This document shows positions 6,790 through 17,742 of a stretch of DNA of 64,000 nt, piece after piece. Source of the stretch: Vulgatibacter incomptus (GTDB taxonomy: Bacteria; Myxococcota; Myxococcia; Myxococcales; Vulgatibacteraceae); the NCBI RefSeq assembly GCF_001263175.1, contig NZ_CP012332.1:1981501-2045500 (forward strand). Direction: 5' to 3'. The translations under genes and the position numbers were made by a program. Position 1 is the stretch's first letter. Each line of letters opens with the position of its first letter. Below the pieces are notes generated by a model. The model made no database searches and was not told the origin of the DNA. It saw only the letters and a program-made list of their open reading frames with translations.

Positions 6790-9069
6790 TCATTTCCCCT
6801 TCGCCTTCGCCGGCGCCATCGCCAGGAAGCGCGCGTCGCCCTTTCCATAGACGAGCCGGTAGGCGTTGAAGCTCCCAAGGACCCGCTTGACGTAGTGCCG
6901 GGTTTGCTCGATGGGAATCTCCTCCACGAACTCGTCGAGCTGGCGGTCGCCGCGGTCCGCGAGCCAGCGGGCCACCGCGCCCGGCCCGGCATTGTAGCTC
7001 GCGGCGGCCAGAGCGGGATTGCCGCCCCACCGCTCCAGCAGTGAGCCCATGTAGGCAGTTCCCAGCGTCACGTTCAGCTCGGGGTCGCGGAGGCTCGCGG
7101 GCGGCACCTTTCCGAGCTTCAGCTTCGTGGCCACGGCCTGCGCCGTGGAAGGCATCAGCTGGGTGAGGCCGATGGCGCCCGCCCATGAGACCACGTTCGG
7201 GTCGAGGCTCGACTCCTCCCGCATCAGCGCCTGCATCAGATCCGGCGGCACCTTGAACTGCTTGGCGTGCTTCTCGATCAGGTCGCGGTAGGCCATCGGG
7301 AAGGCGATGCGGAAGTGGATCGCGTCGTTGCCCTCGGGCCTGCCGCGGACGAGGGCCTTCAGCTCGGCGCGGGCGATCTGGTGCGCGGGCCTCCGGGCCT
7401 CGGCGCGATCGAGCAGCCAGGCGACGAGGAGCACCGGTTCGAGCGATCCCTTCGTCCGGAGCGCCTTGCGATCGATGGCGAGCAGCTCGTCGGTAGCCGC
7501 CTTGGGAAAGCCCAGGCGCAGGAGCTCGACGGCGCTGGCGAAACGCGGCTCGTCCCGCAGCGCCCCCACGGAGAGCTCGATCGGGGGAAGGAAGGCGGGC
7601 ACCTCGGGGAGCTGCGCCTCGATCTCCGCGGCGAGCCGGGGCGCGAGGGCGCCGAGCCTGCCCCGGGCCAGCATCGCGTAGTAGCCGGCGGGGTGGCTGC
7701 GGAGGAGCCGCTCGTAGGTGACCACCGCCTCGACCTTCCGCCCGAGGTCGGCGAAGGTCCGGGCCTGCCAGTAGAGGGAGCGCTCGAGGTCGATGGGGTC
7801 CGGCGCCGACGCGTAGTCCCTCTCGATCCGCTGCAGGAACTCGAGGCCCTTGGCGGCCTCGCCGGCGTCGCGGTCGATCCAGAAGAGGCGGAAGAGGCCG
7901 TCGGGGCGGAAGTCCCCGTCGGGATATTCCTCCACCATGCGCACCAGCTCCGCGCGGGCCCCGGCGCGATCTCCCGCCCGGAGGCGGAGCTCGGCGGCGT
8001 AGACGAGGGCGTCGTCGGCGAAGGAGTGCCCCGGGTAGTCCTTGGCGAGGAGCTCGTAGACCTCGACGGCGCGGGCGGGCGCGACGATCGAGGCGCTGTA
8101 GCCGAGGATGTAGAGCGCCTTCACTCGGAGTGCCGGCTCCTTGCACTGACCGACGACGGGCTCGAGGGTGGCGATGGCCTGGGTGTGCTGGCGGAGCTTG
8201 CGGTAGCCGCGCCCCAGGGCGAAGCGCGCCTCGCAGGCCAGCGCGTCTGGGAGCTTCAACGAAGGGAGGAGCTTCTCGATCTGCTCGGTCCCCTCGCGGT
8301 TCCGCTCGACGTCGAGGAAGCCCTGGGCCCGCCGGACCTGATGGCGCAGCGTGGGCGGGTCTCGGGAGATCGCCTCGGCCCGCTGCCTCGCGTCCTCCGC
8401 CTGGGGCGCGAGAGGGTGCTCGCTCCAGAGCCGGAGCCAGGCCTCCCGCGCCTGCTTCTTCTCACCGAGCTGGGCGTGGAGCTCTGCCGCGAGGAAGAGC
8501 GCGGACGCGCCGTAGTCGACGCCCCAGGCGGGCGCGGCGCGCTCCCGAAGCGCGGCCAGGGGCGCGAGCGCGCCTCGAGCGTTGCCGCTCTGGCGCAGGG
8601 TCCGGGCCTGGGCGAGGCGGGCGTCGTCGGCCAGCACCGAGCCCTCCGGCACCTCGGCGTAGGCCTTGGCGGCGTCGGCCATCCGGTCCATGCGCTCGCG
8701 GGCGAGTCCCAGGTGCCAGGCGATCCGCGGCGCCAGCGCCGGGTAGCGCGGCAGCAGGGACTGGAGGATGGCCGCCGCCTCCTTCTCCTTGCCGATCTCG
8801 AGGGCCGACAGGGCGCGAAGCCACGCCACCTGGACGGAGCCGTCGTCGGCCTCGGTGAAGACGCGGTAGGCCTCAGCGTACTTCTCGGTCTCGAAGCGCT
8901 GGCGCGCGGTCCGGAGCTTTCCGTCCGCGAAATAGGGAGCGAGCCGGGCCTCGCCGAAGCGATCGCCGTCCTGGATGGCAGGCGTCTCCCCGGCTGCCGA
9001 TGCGTGCGCGGAGATGGCGAGGGTGAGCGGCGCGAGGAGGAGGAGCAGGCGGCGGGCGGAGGTCGTCAC
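6790..9069 (-). CDS. Slt70-like soluble lytic murein transglycosylase
   Basis: About 759 residues. A long helical/TPR-like superhelix (roughly residues 40-560) precedes a C-terminal goose-lysozyme-type domain. The catalytic Glu is in LMREESSLDP, followed by GAIGLTQLMPSTA, NVTLGTAYMGSLL and AAASYNAGPGAVARW. It cuts peptidoglycan in the periplasm, leaving 1,6-anhydro-muramic ends. I choose GTG 9069 because it places a classical signal peptide (TTSARRLLLLLAPLTLA...ASA) at the N-terminus. A TTG at 9108 would add 13 residues. It diverges from the histidine kinase gene. Confidence 0.9.
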   Translation of the reverse strand: MTTSARRLLLLLAPLTLAISAHASAAGETPAIQDGDRFGEARLAPYFADGKLRTARQRFETEKYAEAYRVFTEADDGSVQVAWLRALSALEIGKEKEAAAILQSLLPRYPALAPRIAWHLGLARERMDRMADAAKAYAEVPEGSVLADDARLAQARTLRQSGNARGALAPLAALRERAAPAWGVDYGASALFLAAELHAQLGEKKQAREAWLRLWSEHPLAPQAEDARQRAEAISRDPPTLRHQVRRAQGFLDVERNREGTEQIEKLLPSLKLPDALACEARFALGRGYRKLRQHTQAIATLEPVVGQCKEPALRVKALYILGYSASIVAPARAVEVYELLAKDYPGHSFADDALVYAAELRLRAGDRAGARAELVRMVEEYPDGDFRPDGLFRLFWIDRDAGEAAKGLEFLQRIERDYASAPDPIDLERSLYWQARTFADLGRKVEAVVTYERLLRSHPAGYYAMLARGRLGALAPRLAAEIEAQLPEVPAFLPPIELSVGALRDEPRFASAVELLRLGFPKAATDELLAIDRKALRTKGSLEPVLLVAWLLDRAEARRPAHQIARAELKALVRGRPEGNDAIHFRIAFPMAYRDLIEKHAKQFKVPPDLMQALMREESSLDPNVVSWAGAIGLTQLMPSTAQAVATKLKLGKVPPASLRDPELNVTLGTAYMGSLLERWGGNPALAAASYNAGPGAVARWLADRGDRQLDEFVEEIPIEQTRHYVKRVLGSFNAYRLVYGKGDARFLAMAPAKAKGK

Positions 9070-9129
9070 GTCGTTCGCACGCTCGCCCGTCCACCGCGGA
9101 CGTGTCAACCAGCGCTAAGATGCGCCCTG

Positions 9130-11358
9130 GTGGATATCCGAACCCAGAGCTCGCTCCTCGCCGCGATCGTCTCCGTGGCCCTCGCCGTGTCGATGCTCCT
9201 GCGTCCTCACCGCGCCAAGGCCCAGACGCACTTCGCCCTTCTATGCGCCGCGCTCACGGCGTGGTTCCTGGGCGACTTCCTCTTCGCGCTCACGGGCCAC
9301 GACCTCTGGATGCGCGCCGCGTTCGCCAGCGGCGCGGCGGTCCCCGCCGCCGCTCTCGCCTTCTTCCTCGAGTTTCTCGGCGTCTCGCGGCGGTCGGCTC
9401 GCCGCGGCAGAGCCATCGCGTTCGTGGGCGCCTTCGGCGGCCTGGCGGTGGCGGCGACTCCGCTCGCGCGAATGCAGCCCGCGCGGATGTTCGTCGCCGC
9501 CTGGGTCTTCGGCGCCCTCGCCTTCTCGATCTCGCTGCTCTATCGGCGGATGCGCAGCACCCTCCCGCGGATCGAGAGGGCCCGCTTCGCCTACCTCTTC
9601 GTGGGCGCCGCCGCGGCGGTGGCCGCCTCGGCCCTCGACTTCCTGCCCAAGGCGGGCGTCACCTTCCCAGCGCTCGGGCCGATCGTCACGAGCCTCTATC
9701 TCTTCTTCCTCGCCCAGACCCTCCAGGTCTACCGGCTCCTCGACCTCCACGAGCTCTTCGGCAAGTTCGCCGCGCTCTCGCTCCTCGCGCTGATCCTCTC
9801 GTCGATCTTCGTCAGCCTCGTGATCTGGGCGGGCAACGCCACCGAGCTCTTCCTCTTCAACACGCTGATCGCGTCGTTCGTGATCCTCAACCTCTTCGAA
9901 CCCTTGCGCGCCAAGGTCGAGGGGTGGGTGATCGCCACGCTCTTCCGCGAGCGCTACGAGCTGCTCCAGACCCTGGCCCGCCTCCGCACCCGCCTCTCGA
10001 GCGTGATCGATCCGCTCGAGCTCGCGCGGCTCTCGCTGGACACCTTCCACGACTCCCGGCGGGTGACCCACGCCTCGCTCTACCTCCTCGCCGACGCGCG
10101 GCCGGGCTTCTCGCTCATCGACCACCGGGGGCCGTCGCCGATCTCCTTCCTCGACGCGAGCGCCGCCCGCGGCGTACTCGCCGTCGCCCGCGGCGGGCAG
10201 AAGGCCGTGCTCCTCGAGAACCTGGAGCGCCGCCTCCTCGAGCTCCGCAGGCTCCTGGGCCCGCCCACCCGTCAGTCTCGCGTGGTCGTGAGCCCCCAGG
10301 AGCGCCCGCGGCTGGTGGAGGAGCACAAGCGGCTCGGCGAGCTGCGCTCGGCCCTGACCGCCATGAAGGCGGGCATCTGCATCCCTCTCCTGGGCTCGGA
10401 CCGCGTGATCGGCTTCCTGAACCTCTGCGACGAGCGGGTGCCGGAGGCCTACTCCTCGGACGAGATCGCCCTGATGCTCGAGATCGGCGAGCAGATCTCC
10501 ACGGTCGTGGAGAACTCGAAGCTCTTCGACCGGATGAAGGAGAGGGATCGCCTCGCGGCCCTCGGCGAGATGGCGGCGGGCCTCGCCCACGAGATCCGCA
10601 ACCCGCTGGGCGCGATCAAGGGCGCCGCCCAGTTCCTCGACCCCGACAGGCTCGGCGGCGAGGAGGGCGAGTTCCTCCAGGTGATCGTCGAGGAGGTCGA
10701 TCGGCTGAATGGCGTCGTGACCCAGTTCCTGGACTACGCCAGGCCCCTGAAGGTCGCGGTCTGCCCCATCGACGTGAACGACGCGGTCGAGCGGACGCTG
10801 ATGCTCCTGCGCACCAGCGTCCCGCCCCACGTCGAGATCGCGAGCGAGCTGGACTCGGCCATGCCCAAGGCCGCGAGCGACGCTGAGCAGCTCAAGCAGG
10901 TCCTCTTCAACCTCGTCCAGAACGCGGTGCAGGCGATGCCGGAGGGCGGGCGCGTGACCGTGAGCACCAGCGCCCCGCCCGACGAGACCAGCGGCTTCCA
11001 CCTCACGTCCCGGGCGGCGGAGTACGTCGAGCTGCGGATCCGCGACACCGGGCCGGGGATCCCCGAGGCCGAGAGGGAGCACGTCTTCGTGCCCTTCTTC
11101 ACCACCAAGGAGAAGGGGACGGGCCTTGGGCTCGCGATCTCCCAGCGGATCATCCGCTCCCACGGCGGGACGATCACGCTGCAGAGCCGCCCCGGCGAGG
11201 GGACGGAGTTCCTGATCCGCCTCCCGGCGGTGCAGGAGCCGAAGGCCGAGGCGCCGGAGGCCGGGAGCGAGCCCACCCCGGATCCCGGCCCCAAGCCCGC
11301 GGACCCGGGTGGCTCCCGCCGGCGGTCGCGCCGGGAGGGCGGCCGCCGAGCCCGGTAA
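9130..11358 (+). CDS. Membrane sensor histidine kinase (7TM-GAF-HisKA-HATPase)
   Basis: About 742 residues from GTG 9130. Seven or so hydrophobic segments fill residues 1-230 (a 7TMR-type sensor). They are followed by a GAF-like domain (ICIPLLGSDRVIGFLNLCDE), the HisKA box LAHEIRNPLGAIKG with phospho-acceptor His487, and the ATPase boxes NLVQNAVQAM, DTGPGIPEAE and GTGLGLAIS. The tail is Pro/Arg-rich and disordered. It belongs to the NtrB-like class and is followed by an NtrC-type regulator, its likely partner. The signal is unknown. The long in-frame extension upstream of 9130 is antisense to the transglycosylase and not coding. Confidence 0.9.
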   Translation: MDIRTQSSLLAAIVSVALAVSMLLRPHRAKAQTHFALLCAALTAWFLGDFLFALTGHDLWMRAAFASGAAVPAAALAFFLEFLGVSRRSARRGRAIAFVGAFGGLAVAATPLARMQPARMFVAAWVFGALAFSISLLYRRMRSTLPRIERARFAYLFVGAAAAVAASALDFLPKAGVTFPALGPIVTSLYLFFLAQTLQVYRLLDLHELFGKFAALSLLALILSSIFVSLVIWAGNATELFLFNTLIASFVILNLFEPLRAKVEGWVIATLFRERYELLQTLARLRTRLSSVIDPLELARLSLDTFHDSRRVTHASLYLLADARPGFSLIDHRGPSPISFLDASAARGVLAVARGGQKAVLLENLERRLLELRRLLGPPTRQSRVVVSPQERPRLVEEHKRLGELRSALTAMKAGICIPLLGSDRVIGFLNLCDERVPEAYSSDEIALMLEIGEQISTVVENSKLFDRMKERDRLAALGEMAAGLAHEIRNPLGAIKGAAQFLDPDRLGGEEGEFLQVIVEEVDRLNGVVTQFLDYARPLKVAVCPIDVNDAVERTLMLLRTSVPPHVEIASELDSAMPKAASDAEQLKQVLFNLVQNAVQAMPEGGRVTVSTSAPPDETSGFHLTSRAAEYVELRIRDTGPGIPEAEREHVFVPFFTTKEKGTGLGLAISQRIIRSHGGTITLQSRPGEGTEFLIRLPAVQEPKAEAPEAGSEPTPDPGPKPADPGGSRRRSRREGGRRAR

Positions 11359-11418
11359 GGCGACCCGGCGCCATCTTTGTGGTAGATCCGCGTGCAACCC
11401 GGGGGGAACTGGGTGCCC

Positions 11419-12861
<1,443 letters not shown>

Positions 12862-12929
12862 CGCCGAGCGCACCTGACGTGTCACGCATACGTGAGACGG
12901 CCTCCGCTCTGCCCGATGCTCAGAGCGTG

Positions 12930-13051
12930 TGAAGAAATCGCCCCCGCGGCGCGGGAGCGATTCCTTCATCTCGCGCTACGCGCGAGAAGCGCTCCTTTTC
13001 GTTTGCTCGCCTCCGGCTCGCGAGAGTTCGTGAATTTCTTCACGAACTCTC
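12930..13051 (+). repeat. Structured intergenic repeat, copy 3 (all three hairpins)
   Basis: This is the fullest plus-strand copy. Hairpin A pairs TGAAGAAATCGC with GCGATTCCTTCA, hairpin B is TCGCGCTACGCGCGAGA, and the CGCTCCTTTTCGTTTGCTCG and CCTCCGGCTCGCG tail leads into hairpin C. It fills the space between two convergent genes and overlaps the last bases of rsmI. Confidence 0.75.
13022..13051. terminator. 13-bp perfect hairpin closing two convergent genes
   Basis: GAGAGTTCGTGAA (13022-13034) and TTCACGAACTCTC (13039-13051) pair perfectly around TTTC. It is hairpin C of the repeat copy here and overlaps the rsmI stop at 13050. The symmetry would serve both strands. No T run follows, so intrinsic termination is likely but unproven. 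Confidence 0.5.
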
Positions 13052-13892
13052 AGCGCTCCTCGGACGCAAGCTCCAGCGCTCGTCGGTAGACGTCCTTCTT
13101 CGCGAGGCCCAGCGCTTCGGCGACCTCCCGCGACGCGTCCTTCACCGACGCGCCCGCGGCGAGGCGCCCCCGCAGGAGCCCGTCCACATCGGCCTCGGTG
13201 GACGGCGCGGCCCGGGGCGCCCCTTCGATCACCAGGGTGATCTCGCCGAGGACCTCTCCCGAGAAATGCTCGGCAAGCTCGGAGAGCGTGCCGCGGACCA
13301 GCTCCTCGTGGAGCTTGGTGAGCTCACGGGCCACGCAGGCCCGCCGGTCGCCAAGCGCCTCCCGAAGGTCCAGGAGGGTCTCGCCCAGGCGCCGCGGGGA
13401 CTCGAAGAGGAGCAGGGTCCCGGTGGACGCGCGGAGCTCTTCCAGGGCCTCCTTGCGGGTGCCGCCCTTGCGGGGGAGGAAGCCGAAGAAGGTGAAGCGC
13501 TCCGTGGGGAGGCCGCTCGCGGCGAGCGCGGCGAGGGGAGCCGACGCGCCGGGGATCGGCACCACGCGGACGCCGGCCTCCACGGCGAGGCGGACCACCT
13601 CGCTCCCGGGGTCGGAGATCCCCGGCATCCCCGCGTCGGTGACGAGGGCCACATTTTCGCCTGCCACGAGGCGATCGACGAGGCCTGCGGCCCGGCGCTT
13701 CTCGTCGAAGGCCGGGAGCGAGGTCACGCGGGTGGAGACACCGACGCGATCCAGGAGGATGCGCGTGTGGCGGGTGTCCTCGCAGGCGACGAGCTGCACG
13801 GCGCCGAGGGTCTCGATCGCGCGACGGCTGATGTCGGCGAGGTTCCCGATTGGCGTGCCGACGAGGTAGAGGGTTCCCTTCTCCTGGGCCAA
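13050..13892 (-). CDS. rsmI: 16S rRNA (cytidine1402-2'-O)-methyltransferase RsmI
   Basis: This 280-residue SAM-dependent enzyme of the tetrapyrrole-methylase fold methylates the ribose of 16S rRNA C1402. Visible family motifs are LYLVGTPIGNLADIS, CEDTRHTRILLD, LVTDAGMPGISDPG, PGASAPLAALAASGL and FFGFLPRK. A C-terminal helical extension (DVDGLLRGRLAAGASVKDAS) is also usual for RsmI. The gene starts 13 bases after yraN, a common neighbour of rsmI, and forms an operon with it. Confidence 0.95.
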   Translation of the reverse strand: MAQEKGTLYLVGTPIGNLADISRRAIETLGAVQLVACEDTRHTRILLDRVGVSTRVTSLPAFDEKRRAAGLVDRLVAGENVALVTDAGMPGISDPGSEVVRLAVEAGVRVVPIPGASAPLAALAASGLPTERFTFFGFLPRKGGTRKEALEELRASTGTLLLFESPRRLGETLLDLREALGDRRACVARELTKLHEELVRGTLSELAEHFSGEVLGEITLVIEGAPRAAPSTEADVDGLLRGRLAAGASVKDASREVAEALGLAKKDVYRRALELASEER

Positions 13893-13905
13893 GTCCTTCT
13901 CCGCT

Positions 13906-14304
13906 TCAGCAGGCGCCTTCGGCGTCGAAGGCGCCCTCGATCCAGTGGAGCTCGTCCTCGCCCTCCCCCCGATCGATCACGGTGATCACGTCGAAGCGGA
14001 TGAAGCGCTGGTTGAGCAGATTCGCGCGGACGGCCCAATCGGTGGCGGCCGCGATCACGCGGCGGCGCTTTCGAAACGAGATGCTCTCGAGGGGATGCCC
14101 GAATCCGGTGCCGGTCCGGCTCCGAACCTCGACGAAGACGAGGGTATCGCCCTTGGAGGCGACGATGTCCACCTCGCCCCGACGGCAGACGTGGTTCCGG
14201 TCGAGGATCTCCCAGCCCTGCTCCTCGAGCCACGCAGCCGCCCGCGCCTCGGCGGCGAGGCCGCGGGCGCGCCGCTCCGAGGGCCTGGCGGGCGCGCGGC
14301 TCAC
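13906..14304 (-). CDS. YraN/UPF0102 family nuclease-fold protein
   Basis: This 132-residue protein has the restriction-endonuclease-like core of UPF0102. RGLAAEARAAAWLEEQGW is followed by ILDRNHVCRRGEVDIVA and TLVFVEVRSR, which carry the acidic active-site residues, then FRKRRRVIAAATDW and RFIRFDVITV. The biochemical role of the family is not settled. The start GTG 14304 overlaps the stop of the SMC-like gene as GTGA, which ends the false upstream extension of this frame. The usual length (about 120 residues) agrees. Confidence 0.92.
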   Translation of the reverse strand: MSRAPARPSERRARGLAAEARAAAWLEEQGWEILDRNHVCRRGEVDIVASKGDTLVFVEVRSRTGTGFGHPLESISFRKRRRVIAAATDWAVRANLLNQRFIRFDVITVIDRGEGEDELHWIEGAFDAEGAC

Positions 14305-16403
14305 TTCGCCTCCAGGACCTGCGCGCCTTCGCGCATCGAGGCCAGGCGGGTCCGGTGGAGGATCTGGGTGCGCGCGGCGATCCCCAGGAGGATCCGCGCG
14401 ACGAGGGCCTGGCGCTCGGCGTCGAGGCCTGCGAAGGGATCGTCGAGGATCACGGGGAACGGCCGCTTCTCCGCCTGGGAATCGAGGATCGCGAGGCGGA
14501 GGGCCAAGTAGGCCGAGTCGCGATCCCGCGCGGCCATCGAGCCGAAGGCGTGCTCTCCAACGGACCCGCCGCAGCGGATCGCGCCGCTGCCCGTCCACGT
14601 GAGCCGCTCGTAGCGCGCGCCCGAGAGCTGCGCGAGGCAGCTGGACGCGCGGCCGCCGAGGGCCGCCAGGAGCTCCTCGCGCGAGGCGAGGAAGTGCGCA
14701 CAGGCCGCGCCGAGGAGCTCGGACGACGGATCGCCGCCAGGGCTGGTCGCGGGCGGTGCCGACGGCGGTCGCCCGAAGCCGGATGCCTGGGGCAGCCGCG
14801 GGCCGCCGGGCAGCGCCGAACCGCCTGAGCCTGCAACCAGCGGTGACAACGCGCCGAGGCCGGGTGACGAACCCTTCAGCTGGAACGCGCCGATACCGGA
14901 AGGCGTCCCTTGCGATGGGAGCGCGCCGAGGCCGGAGGGAGGCGCCGCCATGAAGGCGCCGAAGCCGGCCGCGCCGAAGCCGGCCGCACCCTGGAGCGCT
15001 TGCCTCTCCGGGGCCCCTGCGCCGAAGGCGTCCTGCCGCAGCCGCTCGAGCTCCGCGTCGATCTCCGAGACGGTGCGGAACATGCCCGCCGCGGCGACGG
15101 CGCCCTCGACCTCCCGGAGCCTGGCCTCCAGCCCGGGCCGAGCGGCTGCCGCCGCACGAAACTCGGGAGCCGCGCGCGCTGCGTCGACCGCGCCCCGCCG
15201 CCCCACGACCCGCTCCCGTGCAGTAGCGCGGGAGCGGAGCCACTCGGCGAGCGCCCCGACCTCTTCGACCCCGACGGCGGACATTGCGCGCCGGACCTCG
15301 AGCGTCGCCTCGTCCCACTCCGCGGAGGCCTTCCGCTCCCGCTCACCGAGGTAGCCCGTCCTGCGGCCGGCGCTCGATCGCCGCTGCCGGTCGCCGACGA
15401 CCATGAGCGCGAGGGTCGCCGGGAGGCCGAACGACGGAATCGCGAGGAGCGCCACCACCTTCCACGGCGTAATGAGCGCGATCAACCAGAAGGCGAGCGC
15501 CGCGCCGACGCCGGCCCAGAACCGCCAATCCTTCTCCAGGGGCCGCGGGCCAGGGCCGTCGATCCTCGCGGCGACCCCTTCGCGGTTCGCCTGGAGTCGT
15601 GCGAGGGCCTCGTCCCGGCGGGCGGTGGCCTGGTCGAAGGACGCCAGGCGTGCGCCGAGATCGTCAGCCACTGCAGGCTCGAAGTCGTAGGCCGCGGCCT
15701 CGGCGATCGCCGAGGCCAGCTCGCCGTCGAGGCGCTCTACACGGCCCAGGTGCTCGTCCACCTCGCGCAGGCGCGCCTCGATTTCCTCCACCTGCCGTTG
15801 CAACCCCTCGACCTTCCTCGCCTCGTTCCGCTCCGCTTCGAGCGCCGCGATCGCCCGGCCAACGGCGGCGGGATCGCCCCGCTCCACCGCGACCGGCTCC
15901 ACCGGCGTCGGCTCCGCGAGCGGCGGGAGGCTCTCGAGGACCGAGGCGTCCGACGACACGGCGTACGGCTCGTCCAGCACCGGTCTCGCCGAGGGGAGCT
16001 CCTCTCCCGAGAGGCGGAAGAGGCTGGCGTAGGCGGTCCGGCCCGGAAGGCCGAGCTGCGACCGCAGATACGGACCGAGCTCGAGGACGTTCGTCGAGCT
16101 GTTCTCGAACTTTCCGGCAGCGGAATCGAGGCGCTGGAGCGCGCTCGCCCCCCGCAGGTCGCGCACGATCCGCCAGACCGTCCCGTCCTGGCTTCGAAGG
16201 GTGAGCGCCGCCCGGAAGGACGCGGCGCCTGGCGCCTCGAACCTCCCCGCCTCGACGCGGCCATCGTCGGGATAGAGCAGCGCCTCGAGCGCGGGCCAAG
16301 GGTCGGCGTCCGCGTGAAGAACCTGGATGCCCGGAGTGAACGCGAGCCGAAGCTGCGCCGGAAATCCCTTCCAGCCCTGGAGGATCAGCTCGTGCAGGCG
16401 CAT
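14301..16403 (-). CDS. YhaN/SMC-like membrane-associated ABC-ATPase relative with degenerate P-loop
   Basis: This 700-residue protein begins like YhaN-type coiled-coil ATPases (MRLHELILQGWKGFPAQLRL). The expected Walker A (GPNEAGKST in relatives) reads HADADPWPA (residues 30-38), so ATP binding is doubtful. Coiled coil follows (about 185-285), then two transmembrane segments (296-311 and 315-337), more coiled coil, a Gly/Pro/Ser-rich degenerate repeat stretch (about 475-570) and a C-terminal head. The head has Walker B (FPVILDDPFAGLD) and a poor signature (FGSMAARDRDS). It leads the yraN-rsmI operon. Its role is unknown; DNA metabolism is only a family hint. Confidence 0.75.
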   Translation of the reverse strand: MRLHELILQGWKGFPAQLRLAFTPGIQVLHADADPWPALEALLYPDDGRVEAGRFEAPGAASFRAALTLRSQDGTVWRIVRDLRGASALQRLDSAAGKFENSSTNVLELGPYLRSQLGLPGRTAYASLFRLSGEELPSARPVLDEPYAVSSDASVLESLPPLAEPTPVEPVAVERGDPAAVGRAIAALEAERNEARKVEGLQRQVEEIEARLREVDEHLGRVERLDGELASAIAEAAAYDFEPAVADDLGARLASFDQATARRDEALARLQANREGVAARIDGPGPRPLEKDWRFWAGVGAALAFWLIALITPWKVVALLAIPSFGLPATLALMVVGDRQRRSSAGRRTGYLGERERKASAEWDEATLEVRRAMSAVGVEEVGALAEWLRSRATARERVVGRRGAVDAARAAPEFRAAAAARPGLEARLREVEGAVAAAGMFRTVSEIDAELERLRQDAFGAGAPERQALQGAAGFGAAGFGAFMAAPPSGLGALPSQGTPSGIGAFQLKGSSPGLGALSPLVAGSGGSALPGGPRLPQASGFGRPPSAPPATSPGGDPSSELLGAACAHFLASREELLAALGGRASSCLAQLSGARYERLTWTGSGAIRCGGSVGEHAFGSMAARDRDSAYLALRLAILDSQAEKRPFPVILDDPFAGLDAERQALVARILLGIAARTQILHRTRLASMREGAQVLEAK

Positions 16404-16452
16404 CGGCGTCAGCTTATTCGATGGCCCACGAACACTCGCGAGATTTCGGCCA

Positions 16453-16496
16453 GAAAAACGAACGCCCGAGAAGCCCAGACATCGGGCCCTCGGGCG
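16453..16496 (-). terminator. Intrinsic terminator of the rpsP-rplS operon
   Basis: On the minus strand CGCCCGAG (16489-16496) pairs with CTCGGGCG (16463-16470). An inner GGCCC/GGGCT pairing extends the stem, and TTCGTTTTTC follows. It lies about 70 bases past the rplS stop, where the ribosomal-protein operon should end. Confidence 0.75.
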
Positions 16497-16565
16497 CGTA
16501 CCGGGCTCGCGCTGCGGGCCTCCACCCTCCGTGCGGAGAGCAGAGACTTCGCGCGTGCCCTTCGA

Positions 16566-16934
16566 CTACTTCGTGTCGGCGGCGCGGACTTCCTCACCGC
16601 GGAGGCGCGCGGCCTTCCCGTGGAGATCGCGGATGAAGTAGATGCGGGCGCGACGCACGCGGCCGCCGCTGACGACCGTGATCTTCTCGATGCGCGGCGA
16701 ATGCATGGGGAAGGTGCGCTCCACGCCGACGCCGTAGGAGACCTTGCGGACGGTGAAGGCGGAGCGGAGGCCAGCGGCCCGCTTCTTGAGGACGATCCCC
16801 TCGAACATCTGGACGCGCTCCTTGTCGCCTTCCTTGATCTTCGTGTGGACGCGGATCGTGTCGCCGGCGTTGAAGTTGGGGACGTCGACGCGGAGCTGCT
16901 TGCTCTCGATCGACTGGATCACGGGGTTGCGCAT
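16566..16934 (-). CDS. rplS: 50S ribosomal protein L19
   Basis: The 122 residues match L19 along the whole length. [51 protein letters not shown] and [11 protein letters not shown] are diagnostic. L19 sits at the 30S-50S interface. It is last in the conserved rpsP-khpA-rimM-trmD-rplS order, 88 bases after trmD, and is followed by a clear intrinsic terminator. Confidence 0.98.
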   Translation of the reverse strand: MRNPVIQSIESKQLRVDVPNFNAGDTIRVHTKIKEGDKERVQMFEGIVLKKRAAGLRSAFTVRKVSYGVGVERTFPMHSPRIEKITVVSGGRVRRARIYFIRDLHGKAARLRGEEVRAADTK

Positions 16935-17022
16935 GTTCTAGAGACCTCTGGCCCATCGGGCCGGCTTCGAACGTGAGCATGCGTCCTATGGAGCATCCAC
17001 CCTGGATGCCCTGCGCAGCGGC

Positions 17023-17742
17023 TCACGCCTCGTCGAGAAGAGCCCGATCCGCCTTGCCCAGCTCGAGCCGGGAAAAGAGGTCGGGTCGCTTCTCTTTCGT
17101 CCGGAGGAGGGCGTGCTTGCGACGCCACCGCGCGATCTTCGCGTGGTCGCCCGAGAGCAGGACCTCCGGAACTTTCATCCCCCGGAAATCCGGGGGTCTC
17201 GTGTACTGCGGGTACTCGAGGAGCCCTTCTTCGAAGCTCTCGATTCCCGCGGATTCTACGTTGCCCAACACGCCCGGCACGAGCCGGGAGCAGGCGTCTA
17301 CCACACAAAGGGCCGCGAGCTCACCTCCCGTGAGGACGAAATCGCCCACCGAGAGCTCCTCGTCGGCGAACGAGCGGATCCGCTCGTCGAAGCCCTCGTA
17401 CCGCCCGCAGACCAGGATGAGGCGGCCGACGTCGCGGTATTCGCGCGCCACCGCCTGCGTGAAGGTCCGGCCGCCCGGGTCGAGGAGCACCACCCTGCAG
17501 GGCCCGTCCATCGCCGCCTTCGCGGCCTCGATGGCCTCCACGAGAGGCTCGGGCTTCATCACCATGCCGGCGCCGCCGCCGTAGGGGACGTCGTCCGTCA
17601 CGTGGTGCTTGTCGTGGGCGTGATCGCGGATGTCCCGGACGCGCACCTCGACGAGGCCGCGCTGAGCCGCCTTGCCCAGGATGCTCTCCGAGGCGGGTCC
17701 CTCGATCATCCGGGGGAAGAGCGTGAGGACCTCGAAGATCAC
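17023..17742 (-). CDS. trmD: tRNA (guanine37-N1)-methyltransferase TrmD
   Basis: This 239-residue knotted SAM methyltransferase makes m1G37 in tRNA and so prevents frameshifting. Motifs are [30 protein letters not shown] and the knot segment [35 protein letters not shown] and [18 protein letters not shown] follow. The start GTG 17742 overlaps the rimM stop (GTGA), so translation is coupled. Length is normal for the family. Confidence 0.98.
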   Translation of the reverse strand: MIFEVLTLFPRMIEGPASESILGKAAQRGLVEVRVRDIRDHAHDKHHVTDDVPYGGGAGMVMKPEPLVEAIEAAKAAMDGPCRVVLLDPGGRTFTQAVAREYRDVGRLILVCGRYEGFDERIRSFADEELSVGDFVLTGGELAALCVVDACSRLVPGVLGNVESAGIESFEEGLLEYPQYTRPPDFRGMKVPEVLLSGDHAKIARWRRKHALLRTKEKRPDLFSRLELGKADRALLDEA

